Source of the DNA: Algoriphagus algorifonticola
Lineage (GTDB): Bacteria > Bacteroidota > Bacteroidia > Cytophagales > Cyclobacteriaceae
Assembly: GCF_007655305.1 (NCBI RefSeq)
Contig: NZ_VLOG01000039.1
Span: forward strand, 225,507-287,048
Length of the DNA: 61,542 bases
Direction of reading: 5' to 3'
Shown: positions 49,767 to 58,956 of the stretch, in pieces
Numbering within the stretch: position 1 is the stretch's first letter
Layout of the letters: every line of letters starts with the position of its first letter
Notes under the pieces: model-generated
Told to the model about the DNA's origin: nothing
What the model saw: only the letters and a program-made list of their open reading frames with translations
Database searches by the model: none
Translations under genes and position numbers: made by a program

Positions 49767-50735
49767 ATGAATGAAATTAAAAATGCATCTGAAACTTTTC
49801 TTCAGGATGTAATCAATGGGTTAACACAAAATCCAAAATCTCTGTCCTCCAAATACTTTTATGATGCAGCAGGGGATAAGCTCTTTCAAAAAATTATGGG
49901 GCTTTCGGAATACTATTTGACCAGGAAAGAATTTGAAATCTTTGAAAATCAGCATGCTGCCATATTTGGAAAGATCTTGAGATACTCCCAGGATTTCAAC
50001 TTGGTAGAACTAGGGGCCGGAGATGGAATGAAAACCAAAATCCTGCTTAGATATCTACGATCTAAGCCGGAAATCAACTTTACGTATTTCCCTGTTGATA
50101 TTTCCGGTTCAGTTTTACAGGAATTAAAGGATAATTTGGAAAGTGAATTACCCGAAATAGATGTTCATCCCATTCAAAATACCTACAGAAATGCTATGAA
50201 GGAAAGAGTTTGGGAAAATGGAAAACCTTCCCTAATCCTTTTTTTGGGGTCTAATATTGGCAATTTCTCTTTGAATGAATCCAAAGATGTCCTTCTTCAT
50301 GTAGCTCAAGGTACCCAAACGCATGATTGGCTATTATTGGGAGTGGATCTAAAGAAAGATCCATCCATCATTTTGCAGGCTTACAATGATAAACAGGGCG
50401 TTACTAGAGATTTTAACCTCAATTTATTAAAAAGAATCAATAGAGAGTTGGATGCCAATTTTGATTTGGAGCAATTTACACATTGGCCAATGTATGATCC
50501 ACTTACAGGGGAATGCAGAAGTTATTTGATTTCCCAAAAAGAACAATTGGTAACTATTGGTGCTGCCAATAAACTCATTCGATTTGAGGCTTTTGAACCT
50601 ATTTTCACTGAAATAAGCAGAAAATTCAGTGAGTCCGAAATCAGTCAATTGGCTTCAGAATGTGGATTTAAAGTCGTGGACTTTTTTACTGATTCTGAAA
50701 ATTACTTCACGGATGTCCTGTGGCAAAGGATATAA
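49767..50735 (+). CDS. egtD: L-histidine N(alpha)-methyltransferase EgtD
   Basis: A 322-aa SAM-dependent enzyme that trimethylates histidine to hercynine, the first step of ergothioneine synthesis. Typical features: NPKSLSSKYFYDAAGDKLFQKI, LSEYYLTRKEFEI, the SAM motif LVELGAGDGMKTKILL, FLGSNIGNFS and GVDLKKDP. I start at ATG 49767, 5 nt after egtB stops; an ATG at 49722 would overlap egtB and add 15 foreign residues. Cotranscribed with egtB and ended by the terminator that touches its stop codon. Confidence 0.93.
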   Translation: MNEIKNASETFLQDVINGLTQNPKSLSSKYFYDAAGDKLFQKIMGLSEYYLTRKEFEIFENQHAAIFGKILRYSQDFNLVELGAGDGMKTKILLRYLRSKPEINFTYFPVDISGSVLQELKDNLESELPEIDVHPIQNTYRNAMKERVWENGKPSLILFLGSNIGNFSLNESKDVLLHVAQGTQTHDWLLLGVDLKKDPSIILQAYNDKQGVTRDFNLNLLKRINRELDANFDLEQFTHWPMYDPLTGECRSYLISQKEQLVTIGAANKLIRFEAFEPIFTEISRKFSESEISQLASECGFKVVDFFTDSENYFTDVLWQRI

Positions 50736-50767
50736 AAAAAGCAACACCAAGAAGCGTTGCTTTTTTT
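50736..50767 (+). terminator. Intrinsic terminator of egtBD
   Basis: AAAAAGCAAC (50736-50745) pairs with GTTGCTTTTT (50756-50765), followed by further Ts. The A-run may also help end the convergent mutase transcript at 50785. Confidence 0.8.
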
Positions 50768-50784
50768 ATAATCAATGTGGCTTA

Positions 50785-52515
50785 TTAAGAAAAATAGCGC
50801 TTTAATCCTTCCAGTTTGTCTTCTAATTGAGATTCTACTTTTCGGTAATCTGATGTACTTGCCAAAGGGGAATGAACAGAGAAGTAATATTTGATTTTGG
50901 GCTCCGTCCCTGAAGGCCTAGCTGATATCTTACTTCCGTCTTCTAAGTAAAACTGCATTACATTGGAGGAATCCATATCCAACTTTTCTGTCTTACCAGA
51001 TTTGACATGTTTGATTATGCCTTCCTTTACATCAATGATTTTTTCTACGGACACTCCATTCATTTCTTTCGGAGGGTTGAGTCTGAAATCCATCATCAAA
51101 GCCTGGATTTGTTCTGCTCCATCTTTTCCCTTTTTGGTTACAGAAATCAAAGCTTCTTTATAGAATTCGAATTGCTGGTAAACTTCTGCTAATACATCAA
51201 ATACTGATTTTCCTTGAGTTTTGTAATAGGCAATCGCTTCAGCAACCATCGCGCAGGCACTTACTCCATCTTTATCTCTCACGAAGTCTCCTACCAAATA
51301 GCCATAGGACTCTTCCCCACCACCAACGAAGGTTTCTTTTCCTTCCAACTCACGGATAATAGCTGCAATATTTTTAAAACCTGTTAAAACATTAAAGCAT
51401 TTCACACCGAAGCCCTCTGCTAAGCGATTGATTAGCTCTGTGGTTACAATGGTATTCACCATAAATTGATTTCCATCCAGCTTTCCAGCATCTTTCCATT
51501 TGCTGAGGAGATAGTAGGTAAGTAGAGTACCGGTTTGATTACCATTGAGCAATTCAAACTCGCCTTTTTCATTAGGTACTACAGCCGCATATCTATCTCC
51601 GTCTGGATCACATGCCAAAATCAGATCAGCATTGACCTTCTTTCCTAACTCCACAGACAATGTCAAAGCTTCAGCTTCCTCAGGGTTAGGATAGATTACA
51701 GTTGGGAAAGTCCCATCTGGCTCAGCTTGCTCTTTGACTATATTTACATTCGAGAACCCAAAGGTTTTTAGGGCTGCTGGCACCATTTTTCCTGAAGCCC
51801 CATGAATAGGAGAAAACACGATAGATAAATCCTTCTGAGCTTGAATCGCCTTTGGAGATAAACTCAATCCTTTGACTTTATCCAGATAAATTTGATCAAA
51901 ATCCTCTTCTATGTATTCAAATAGATCATCAATCTTATCCCAGTTTACCAAATCAAAAGAGGTGATTTTCTGAACTTCCTTGATGATATTTTTATCATGG
52001 GGTGCTACGACTTGTGCTCCATCTTCCCAATATGCCTTATAGCCATTGTACTCCTTTGGATTATGGGAAGCTGTAATCATCACGCCACTTTTGCATGAAA
52101 AATGCCTCACAGCGAATGAAAGCATTGGGGTCGGTCGCATTTCCCGGAAGTAATACACCTTGATGCCGTTGGCTGTTAAAACATCGGCAGTGGTTTTAGC
52201 GAAAAGAGTATTATTGATCCTGCTGTCATGGGTGATCGCAACAGCTATATCTTCATTGGGAAAGCATTTTATTAAATAATTGGCCAAGCCTTGGGTAGCC
52301 ATCCCAACGGTGTAGACATTCATTCGGTTGGTTCCTACTCCCATTAACCCCCGAAGTCCCCCTGTACCAAACTCTAGGTCTTGGTAAAAGGAATCAATAA
52401 GTTCAGTTGGATTCTCTGTCTGAAGCTTTTTAATAGCATCTTTTGATTTCTGGTCTATGTTACCATCGAGCCATGCCTGTGCCCGCACTAAGATTGAAGG
52501 GTCTATAGAAGTCAT
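50785..52515 (-). CDS. Phosphosugar mutase (phosphoglucomutase/phosphomannomutase)
   Basis: A 576-aa alpha-D-phosphohexomutase that interconverts 1- and 6-phosphates of glucose or mannose. Motifs in order: GTGGLRGLMGVGTNRMN (about 50-66), ITASHNPKEYNGYK with the phosphoserine Ser150, the metal loop DPDGDRYA, GGGEESYGYLVGD for sugar binding and RPSGTEPKIKYYF for phosphate binding. The length and the GTGGLRG start match the long PgcA-type bacterial enzymes rather than AlgC/GlmM. Transcribed alone. Confidence 0.93.
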   Translation of the reverse strand: MTSIDPSILVRAQAWLDGNIDQKSKDAIKKLQTENPTELIDSFYQDLEFGTGGLRGLMGVGTNRMNVYTVGMATQGLANYLIKCFPNEDIAVAITHDSRINNTLFAKTTADVLTANGIKVYYFREMRPTPMLSFAVRHFSCKSGVMITASHNPKEYNGYKAYWEDGAQVVAPHDKNIIKEVQKITSFDLVNWDKIDDLFEYIEEDFDQIYLDKVKGLSLSPKAIQAQKDLSIVFSPIHGASGKMVPAALKTFGFSNVNIVKEQAEPDGTFPTVIYPNPEEAEALTLSVELGKKVNADLILACDPDGDRYAAVVPNEKGEFELLNGNQTGTLLTYYLLSKWKDAGKLDGNQFMVNTIVTTELINRLAEGFGVKCFNVLTGFKNIAAIIRELEGKETFVGGGEESYGYLVGDFVRDKDGVSACAMVAEAIAYYKTQGKSVFDVLAEVYQQFEFYKEALISVTKKGKDGAEQIQALMMDFRLNPPKEMNGVSVEKIIDVKEGIIKHVKSGKTEKLDMDSSNVMQFYLEDGSKISARPSGTEPKIKYYFSVHSPLASTSDYRKVESQLEDKLEGLKRYFS

Positions 52516-52696
52516 TTTTTTTTAAAAATTATAGCTTGATTCTAAGATATGGAAAATGTGAAAAAATGCCATTCAATTTTTGAAATTGATCGAAACATAG
52601 CCTGTCTATAAGAATGAAAAACGCCTCCTAATTTTTAAATGGATAGATAAAGTTTAATTTAGAGTCTGAAATAGCTTCACCCAAATGAATTAACTA

Positions 52697-53494
52697 ATGG
52701 CAAAAGCCTCAAAACTTTATTTCGTTTTATTCTTAATCATGTTTGCTTCTTTTACTGCAAAGGATTTAAAAGAAGAGGAAACTATTGTTGTTAGGGAATC
52801 TACAGTGGATCTTCAGATTCGTGTAGGAGAAAAAATATTTGTCTTCGGAAAAGCGAATGGGAATTTGGAAAAAGTCAAGGTGGGTATGAATGTGCTCACA
52901 TTTGCTCAAGTTCCAAAAATCGAAGGAGTCAGTAGTATCTATCAGAATTTTACCTGGAAAAGAAATTCCAACGGTAGTATACAAATCCAATCTAATTATA
53001 AGCCAGGACCTGTTACTTTAACTTGGACTATATTTTCCAATGGTCAATTGAAAATGGAAGCCAATGGATATATAGACCAAACTCAAGATCTTATCGGGCT
53101 CAGCTTTGATTACCAAGTTTCTCAATTGAAAGAGGTGAGCTGGCTAAACTCGAAAAATTTGAGCGGAAGCTTTTTTTTAGAAAATGAGGCTAATGATGCT
53201 GCTATGGACGGCAAAAATATTTTGGAACTTCCTGAATTCCATAAAGTTAAATTGAATTTCGAATATGTTGGGGTGGAGATAAAATCGGAAAACCCAAGTA
53301 TTGAACTCAATATGGGGCCGGTTTCTAAAGATGATCTAATGGGTTGGCAATCTGATATTAGCTTTCTGTCGATAGGTAAAAGAGAGCTGGCAAAAGAAAA
53401 TATTTTGAGTGCTCCAGGTAAAGATTCTGAAAATTTAAAAACAAATACAGACAGAAAAATTGGACCTATGATACTATGGTTTGATTTTCATTAA
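52697..53494 (+). CDS. Hypothetical secreted protein upstream of GH2
   Basis: A 265-aa precursor with a hydrophobic N-terminal segment (LYFVLFLIMFASFTA) that reads as a signal peptide or anchor. The rest is predicted beta-rich: YKPGPVTLTWTIFSNGQLKMEANGYI is reminiscent of strands in the C-terminal domain of family 2 beta-galactosidases, but the match is too weak to claim. It ends 11 nt before the GH2 gene, and the next gene lacks a comparable C-terminal domain, so the two could be parts of one functional unit. Otherwise unrecognised. Confidence 0.6.
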   Translation: MAKASKLYFVLFLIMFASFTAKDLKEEETIVVRESTVDLQIRVGEKIFVFGKANGNLEKVKVGMNVLTFAQVPKIEGVSSIYQNFTWKRNSNGSIQIQSNYKPGPVTLTWTIFSNGQLKMEANGYIDQTQDLIGLSFDYQVSQLKEVSWLNSKNLSGSFFLENEANDAAMDGKNILELPEFHKVKLNFEYVGVEIKSENPSIELNMGPVSKDDLMGWQSDISFLSIGKRELAKENILSAPGKDSENLKTNTDRKIGPMILWFDFH

Positions 53495-53505
53495 ACAATC
53501 CACTT

Positions 53506-55329
53506 ATGCGCTCTAGTCTTTTTTTGATTTTATTGTTTAGTTGTACATATGCCTTTGGGCAGGCTAATTTTTTAAAGACTCCCTGGACGGATCAAGTTAG
53601 CTCGGATGCGCCTTTACAGGATTACCCAAGGCCTCAGTTAGTTCGTTCAGAGTGGCAGAATCTGAATGGACCCTGGGATTACAGCATTCTTCCAAAAGGC
53701 AGTTTGCCAGAGATTGGATTTGTTGGGAAAATCATCGTGCCTTTTCCTGTAGAATCTTACTTGTCTGGAGTTCAGCAACCCGTTGGTCCGGATAATGAAA
53801 TTTGGTATCAAAAAGACTTCGAATTGGCTCTTAAATCCAATAAGAAAAGAATATTGCTGCATTTTGGAGCTGTTGACTGGGAGTCAGAAATTTGGGTGAA
53901 TGGGAAATCGCTTGGTATACATAGAGGAGGGTTTGACTCATTTTCTTATGATATCACCGATCATTTAGAGCCAGGAAAAAAACAGCAAATCAGAGTTAGA
54001 GTGTGGGATCCAAGTGATTCCGGTCCACAGCCAAGAGGAAAGCAAGTTAAAAACCCAAGAGGAATTTGGTATACACCGGTCACTGGAATTTGGCAAACCG
54101 TATGGTTAGAGTCAGTTCCTAAATCTTATATCTCTGAGACTTTTTCTGTTTCCAATTTTGAGCAAAAAACTCAAGTTTTTCATACTAGCGTAATTGAATC
54201 TAAACCCGGGCAGAAGGTTGAAATTCAATTGACCAATCAAGGCGTGCTAATTGCCTCTGGATCTAATTTTGTTGGTGAGCCTATTCAACTAAAATTGGAA
54301 AATCCAATTCCATGGTCTCCTCAGCAACCACATTTGTATGATGTTAAAATTAAATTACTTGATGGGAGCAAGGTCATTGATGAAGTCAGTTCATATGCCG
54401 CTTTTAGAGAGGTCAAAATGGCTAAAGCTCGAGACGGGCATCAGCGAATTTTTTTAAATGGAGAACCTTTATTTCAATATGGACCTTTAGACCAAGGCTG
54501 GTGGCCGGATGGATTGTATACTGCGCCAACCGATGAAGCTTTAGCTTTTGATATAGAAAAAACCAAGGAAATGGGCTTCAACATGATCCGGAAGCATGTT
54601 AAAGTGGAGCCCGCTAGGTGGTATTACCATGCTGACAAATTAGGAATGCTAGTTTGGCAAGATATGCCTTCTGGAGACATGGGGAATAAATGGGAGATAA
54701 GACCTGGAGTGATTCGAGAAGGTACTTCCAAAGAAAGAAATGGAGAGTCTGAGTCAATTTTTAAGACTGAGTGGACTGAAATCATTCAAGAATTCAAATT
54801 CTTCCCTTCCATTGTTGTTTGGGTTCCTTTCAATGAAGCATGGGGCCAGTTTAAAACTGCTGAAATCGTAGATTTAACCAGAAAATTGGATCTAACCCGC
54901 TTGATAAATTCTGCCAGTGGGGGAAATTTTGAATGGGAGAATCCTAAGGAAGCCGACCTAGTGGGAGATATTTTAGATTTACATAATTATCCCGACCCTG
55001 TTATGCCAGATCCAACTTTATTTGGAAAGAAAAACATCTTGGTTCTTGGGGAATTTGGAGGATTGGGATTGCCGCTTGATGGTCATACTTGGCAAAATCG
55101 GGATAATTGGGGCTATCAGAGTTTTTCGGATCAAGCAGAGCTTTTTGCCAGGTACAGTCTTTTGATGGAGGATCTTAAAGAATTTATTCCTAAAGGATTA
55201 GCTGCGGCTATTTATACCCAAACTACAGACGTTGAAGTAGAAGTAAATGGATTAATGACCTATGATAGACAGGTATTCAAATTTGACCTGAATGCTCTAA
55301 AGAAATTACACAGTGAACTGTATCGATAA
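53506..55329 (+). CDS. Glycoside hydrolase family 2 (beta-galactosidase/glucuronidase-like)
   Basis: A 607-aa secreted enzyme (signal residues 1-18, ending TYAFG) cleaving beta-galactosides, beta-glucuronides or related sugars. Domain order: sugar-binding jelly roll (YPRPQLVRSEWQNLNGPWDYSI, IWVNGKSLGIHRGGFDSFSYDIT), immunoglobulin-like domain (about 200-310), and TIM barrel. Acid/base Glu444 in FNEAWGQ and nucleophile Glu516 in LGEFGG are present. The GH2 C-terminal extra domains are absent, making it a short form; the preceding protein may compensate. Substrate is not deducible. A repeat element starts 5 nt after its stop. Confidence 0.9.
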   Translation: MRSSLFLILLFSCTYAFGQANFLKTPWTDQVSSDAPLQDYPRPQLVRSEWQNLNGPWDYSILPKGSLPEIGFVGKIIVPFPVESYLSGVQQPVGPDNEIWYQKDFELALKSNKKRILLHFGAVDWESEIWVNGKSLGIHRGGFDSFSYDITDHLEPGKKQQIRVRVWDPSDSGPQPRGKQVKNPRGIWYTPVTGIWQTVWLESVPKSYISETFSVSNFEQKTQVFHTSVIESKPGQKVEIQLTNQGVLIASGSNFVGEPIQLKLENPIPWSPQQPHLYDVKIKLLDGSKVIDEVSSYAAFREVKMAKARDGHQRIFLNGEPLFQYGPLDQGWWPDGLYTAPTDEALAFDIEKTKEMGFNMIRKHVKVEPARWYYHADKLGMLVWQDMPSGDMGNKWEIRPGVIREGTSKERNGESESIFKTEWTEIIQEFKFFPSIVVWVPFNEAWGQFKTAEIVDLTRKLDLTRLINSASGGNFEWENPKEADLVGDILDLHNYPDPVMPDPTLFGKKNILVLGEFGGLGLPLDGHTWQNRDNWGYQSFSDQAELFARYSLLMEDLKEFIPKGLAAAIYTQTTDVEVEVNGLMTYDRQVFKFDLNALKKLHSELYR

Positions 55330-55334
55330 AAAAA

Positions 55335-55803
55335 GGGGCTGTCTCAAAAGTGTAATTTGTCACATTGAGCGAAGTCGAAATGTAGGACATGACGATAGAA
55401 ATGGCCTTCGACTCCGCTACCAATGACAGATTAAATTAAATTCCGAAATTTCACTTATTTCGAAATTTAATTCTTTGTCATGGAAATTAAGCTTTAGCTA
55501 ACTTAAAGTCCTACTGCTTCTACTAAGCATTTTCTTTTTTCTCTTCGTTCTTTTGCCTTGAAGCAAAAGAACCAAAAATTCAAGACGCAGCAATGCTTCA
55601 ACCGCACTAGGCCGGACGCTGGCCCGCTGCTGCGTCAGCCCACCGCGCCCTAACTAAAAAAAATTTTTCTAAAAGGGATGGATATCATTTGCGAAAGGAC
55701 GACAGGCGAATCCATTTTAGATGAACCTGTCATCCCCTTTTTTGTATGTTCGAAGAATATTTAAGACTCAGGCTGACACTAGAGCTATTTATGAGACAGC
55801 CTC
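55335..55803 (-). mobile_element. MITE-like element, full-length copy (469 bp, inverted)
   Basis: In reverse complement this matches 23816-24283 throughout, with the same ends (GGGGCTGTCTCA here, one base changed, and TGAGACAGCCTC) and the same three internal hairpins. It occupies nearly the whole gap between convergent GH2 and HPPD genes, 5 nt and 10 nt from their stops. Substitutions relative to the other copy are scattered and some fall in stem arms. Confidence 0.88.
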
Positions 55804-55813
55804 TTTATTTTTA

Positions 55814-56908
55814 TTAAAGATTTCCTCTTAGTTCTTGCTCTCGTTCAATTGCTTCAAACAAAGCTTTGAAATTACCTTTTCCGAAAGAAGTTGCTCCTTT
55901 TCTTTGGATAATTTCTATGAAAAGAGTCGGTCTGTCCTGAAGTGGTTTGGTAAAGATTTGAAGTAAATAGCCTTCATCGTCTCTGTCAACCAAAATATTG
56001 AGTTTTTTCAATGGTTTGATATCTTCATCAATAGCACCAACTCTATCCAAGAGATCATCGTAGTAGGTTGCCGGAACCTCCAAGAATTCAACTCCTCTTT
56101 TTCTCAATTCACCTACTGTATGAATGATATCCTCTGTAGCAATAGCCATATGCTGTACTCCTGGGCCATTGTAGAAATCCAGATACTCTTCGATTTGGGA
56201 CTTTTTCTTTCCCTCGGCAGGTTCGTTGATTGGAAACTTGATATAGCCATTTCCATTGGAAACCACTTTCGACATCAAAGCTGAATACTCTGTAGAAATG
56301 TCTTTATCATCAAATGTAACCAAGAGTTTAAAGCCCATTACATTTTCATAGAATTCTACCCAATGGTTCATTTCTCCCAATTCCACGTTTCCCACACAGT
56401 GGTCAATATGAAGTAGGCCTATGGATTCAGATTGATAGGTGCTTTTCCTCGGGATAAAGCCTGGCATGAAGATGCCTTTGTAATTTTTTCGTTCTACGAA
56501 AGTGTGAACAGTATCCCCATAAGTTTTAATTGAAGCTACTTTTACCTCCCCGTGCTCGTCTGTAAAAGTTCTAGGCTCATCAGCGGAAACAGCGCCTCTG
56601 GAGGTAGTTTCCTGCCATGCTTTCTCTGCATCATCCACCCACAAGGCTAATACTTTAACTCCATCACCATGCTTTTTGATGTGCTCAGCTATGTAATGGT
56701 CAGATTTTAGAGGAGAAGTCAAAACCAATCTGATTTTTCCCTGCTTCAATACAAAGGAAGCTCTATCTCTGTAGCCAGTTTCCGGACCGGAATAAGCTAT
56801 TAATTCGAAGCCAAAAGCATATTGATAAAATAAAGCAGCTTGCTTGGCATTGCCTACATATAATTCGACATAATCAGTCCCATTTATGGGCAAGAAGTCT
56901 TCACTCAT
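55814..56908 (-). CDS. hppD: 4-hydroxyphenylpyruvate dioxygenase
   Basis: Fe(II) dioxygenase converting 4-hydroxyphenylpyruvate to homogentisate in tyrosine degradation. The 364-aa protein has two vicinal-oxygen-chelate domains. The C-terminal one carries the iron ligands: His170 in LLHIDHCVGNV, His253 in GPGVQHMAI and Glu332 in FIEIIQRKG. KALFEAIEREQELRGNL is the usual closing helix. With tryptophan dioxygenase at the other end of the window it indicates aromatic amino-acid catabolism, though the rest of the homogentisate pathway is not here. Its transcript probably ends at the adjacent repeat element. Confidence 0.95.
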   Translation of the reverse strand: MSEDFLPINGTDYVELYVGNAKQAALFYQYAFGFELIAYSGPETGYRDRASFVLKQGKIRLVLTSPLKSDHYIAEHIKKHGDGVKVLALWVDDAEKAWQETTSRGAVSADEPRTFTDEHGEVKVASIKTYGDTVHTFVERKNYKGIFMPGFIPRKSTYQSESIGLLHIDHCVGNVELGEMNHWVEFYENVMGFKLLVTFDDKDISTEYSALMSKVVSNGNGYIKFPINEPAEGKKKSQIEEYLDFYNGPGVQHMAIATEDIIHTVGELRKRGVEFLEVPATYYDDLLDRVGAIDEDIKPLKKLNILVDRDDEGYLLQIFTKPLQDRPTLFIEIIQRKGATSFGKGNFKALFEAIEREQELRGNL

Positions 56909-56986
56909 GATAAGTTATGTTTGGGTTTTACAAAGAGTTGCTCAAAGTTAATGATTCCTCCAAATACTATTTGGTATCATTTCAAC

Positions 56987-57988
56987 TTATTCTTGTGGGT
57001 TCTTGTTCCATAAGAGACTTATCCAGGCCATGATCAGAAAGGAAAGGGTCCAGCTTCCCAAAGGGCTCTCTAATGCAAGAATAAGAAGCAAAAGGTAATA
57101 AATAGGGGCTAAGAAGAAACCGATCAAAAACTTAAACGTGGATTCAAAAACCCGATCTTCTATTTTGGGACTGATAGAAAGCCAAATCCAATAGAGTGGA
57201 AAATGGAATACTTTCATCAGTTTATTTTTGATAGGAGAGGGCCTGTCTACCGACTCAATGATATTCCCTTTACCCAAAAACTCACTTACTGCCTTTTTGG
57301 AAGTGACATCAACTTCTGCATCAAGAATCTTTTGTAGATTCTCATCATATCCTTCGTCAGGTATTTCTACCACCATGGATTGGAGAGTTTCTTGCACTTT
57401 TTTGGTAAGTAAGCCTGATTTGGAAGGAGGCATATCCACAGGAATCGGCTTTCCAAAATCGATGATGACCAAACTTCCAGATTTTTTATGGGCACTAAAC
57501 TCTAATGCAACAGGCAAAATCAATGGCTCTAATTGAGGGTATTTTTCCTTGAGTCCAAAAGCCATGCGGGTAAAGCCCTTACTCAAAGTTCTGACATTTC
57601 GCACAATGCTATGGCTACCTTCGGCGAAGATCACCACAGTCCCATTTTTTTTCAAAACTTCAAATGTGGCCTCAAAAGTTTGTTGATTTTGTTGGATAGT
57701 AGAAAATCCATCTCTGACTCGATATACAGGAAGCATCCTGATATAGTGAAGGATTTTGGATACCATGGGATTTTTAAACACGGCAGCCCTAGTCAAAAAC
57801 CAAGGCTTCAAATTGGTATGGGTAGCTAATAATAGGGGGTCTATGAGCGCGTTTTGATGATTAGCAACCAGGATTACAGGGTGGTTTTTAGGAATATTCT
57901 CCTTACCCGAAACCTTGATTTTATTGAAGTATAGGCGTAAAGCGATTTTAACCAATAGCCTCAAAACGGCATTAAAAAGATCTTTCAT
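56987..57988 (-). CDS. PlsC-like lysophospholipid/glycerol-phosphate acyltransferase
   Basis: A 333-aa membrane acyltransferase for phospholipid synthesis. The catalytic motif is VANHQNALIDPLL: His44 and Asp50 are separated by five residues, the HX5D spacing seen in eukaryotic-type glycerol-3-phosphate acyltransferases rather than the HX4D of classic PlsC. FAEGSHS is the FPEG-type block that binds glycerol phosphate, and LPVYRVRDGF is block II. Two hydrophobic segments at the C-terminus (about 280-325) and one at the N-terminus anchor it. Its start overlaps the end of the BASS gene by 4 nt (ATGA), so they are translationally coupled. Confidence 0.88.
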   Translation of the reverse strand: MKDLFNAVLRLLVKIALRLYFNKIKVSGKENIPKNHPVILVANHQNALIDPLLLATHTNLKPWFLTRAAVFKNPMVSKILHYIRMLPVYRVRDGFSTIQQNQQTFEATFEVLKKNGTVVIFAEGSHSIVRNVRTLSKGFTRMAFGLKEKYPQLEPLILPVALEFSAHKKSGSLVIIDFGKPIPVDMPPSKSGLLTKKVQETLQSMVVEIPDEGYDENLQKILDAEVDVTSKKAVSEFLGKGNIIESVDRPSPIKNKLMKVFHFPLYWIWLSISPKIEDRVFESTFKFLIGFFLAPIYYLLLLILALESPLGSWTLSFLIMAWISLLWNKNPQE

Positions 57989-58887
57989 TTTCTAGATTTC
58001 CATAAACTGGCAACAAGCATTCCTGAAATCAAATGCCAAATTCCCCATAAGGCCGTGATGATAGCCATTCCTCCCAGGCCCTCAAAGTACGTAAAAATTA
58101 AAACTAGCCCCAAGCCGGAATTTTGAATTCCTGTTTCGATGGTTAGTGTTTTGACATCAGGCAAAGGAAGTTTTCCCAATTTTGCTGTAAGGAATCCTGT
58201 AGTCAAGGCAAGCAAGTTATGAGTAAAAACCCAAAGGAAGATGATTGAAATATATTGAAGGAAGATTTCAAAATTTCCCGCAAAAGCCAACACGATAAAA
58301 GCTCCAAATATTACAATACTTAAAGGCTTGAGAATTTTTTCAGCTTTTCTAGCAAACTCAGGGAAGTAGCTCCGAGTGAGAATCCCTAACATAAGAGGGA
58401 GACCTAGAATCAATGAAATGGTGATAAAAACATCAGTGACATCCAAGCTAATTGCTTTTAAAAGAGTAGAGGTTGGGTCGTAAAAACCTGCCCATAGGGA
58501 AAAATTTAATGGTGTGATTAGAATTGAGGCTAGAGTTGAGAAACCAGTCAAACTTACAGATAAGGCTGTATTTCCTTTTGCCAAACTGCTTAGGAAATTA
58601 GACACATTTCCACCGGGACAGGCTGCAACTAGAAACATACCCAAGGCTACACTGGGAGGAGGCTGAATTGCTAAAATAAGTGCCCAAGTCAAGAAAGGAA
58701 GTAGAAGAAATTGAGAAAGAACTCCCAGGAAAAATGGCTTGGGATTCTTTATTAGGTACTTGAAGTCTTCAAACCTTAAATCCAAGGCTACTCCATACAT
58801 AATCAAGGCTAATGCAAGATTTAAGGCGAGTAAATCCTCGGGGGAAAAATTTAATCGAATGGCATCAAGAATCTCGGGTGAATTCAT
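57985..58887 (-). CDS. Bile acid:sodium symporter (BASS) family transporter
   Basis: A 300-aa integral membrane carrier with about nine spans. Family markers are ALALIMYGVALDLRFEDF, LGMFLVAACPGGNVSNFLSSLAKGN (the crossover region that binds sodium) and ETGIQNSGLGLVLI. Bacterial BASS proteins move organic acids or sterol-like acids with Na+; in a free-living Bacteroidota species an organic-anion substrate is more likely than bile acids. First gene of a coupled pair with the acyltransferase, with 4-nt overlap. Confidence 0.9.
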   Translation of the reverse strand: MNSPEILDAIRLNFSPEDLLALNLALALIMYGVALDLRFEDFKYLIKNPKPFFLGVLSQFLLLPFLTWALILAIQPPPSVALGMFLVAACPGGNVSNFLSSLAKGNTALSVSLTGFSTLASILITPLNFSLWAGFYDPTSTLLKAISLDVTDVFITISLILGLPLMLGILTRSYFPEFARKAEKILKPLSIVIFGAFIVLAFAGNFEIFLQYISIIFLWVFTHNLLALTTGFLTAKLGKLPLPDVKTLTIETGIQNSGLGLVLIFTYFEGLGGMAIITALWGIWHLISGMLVASLWKSRK

Positions 58888-58956
58888 TAGCCCTAAAATT
58901 CATCCATTCTCAAGAAAAAGCAAACAATTATTATAAAAGAGACTTATGCTTGCTGA

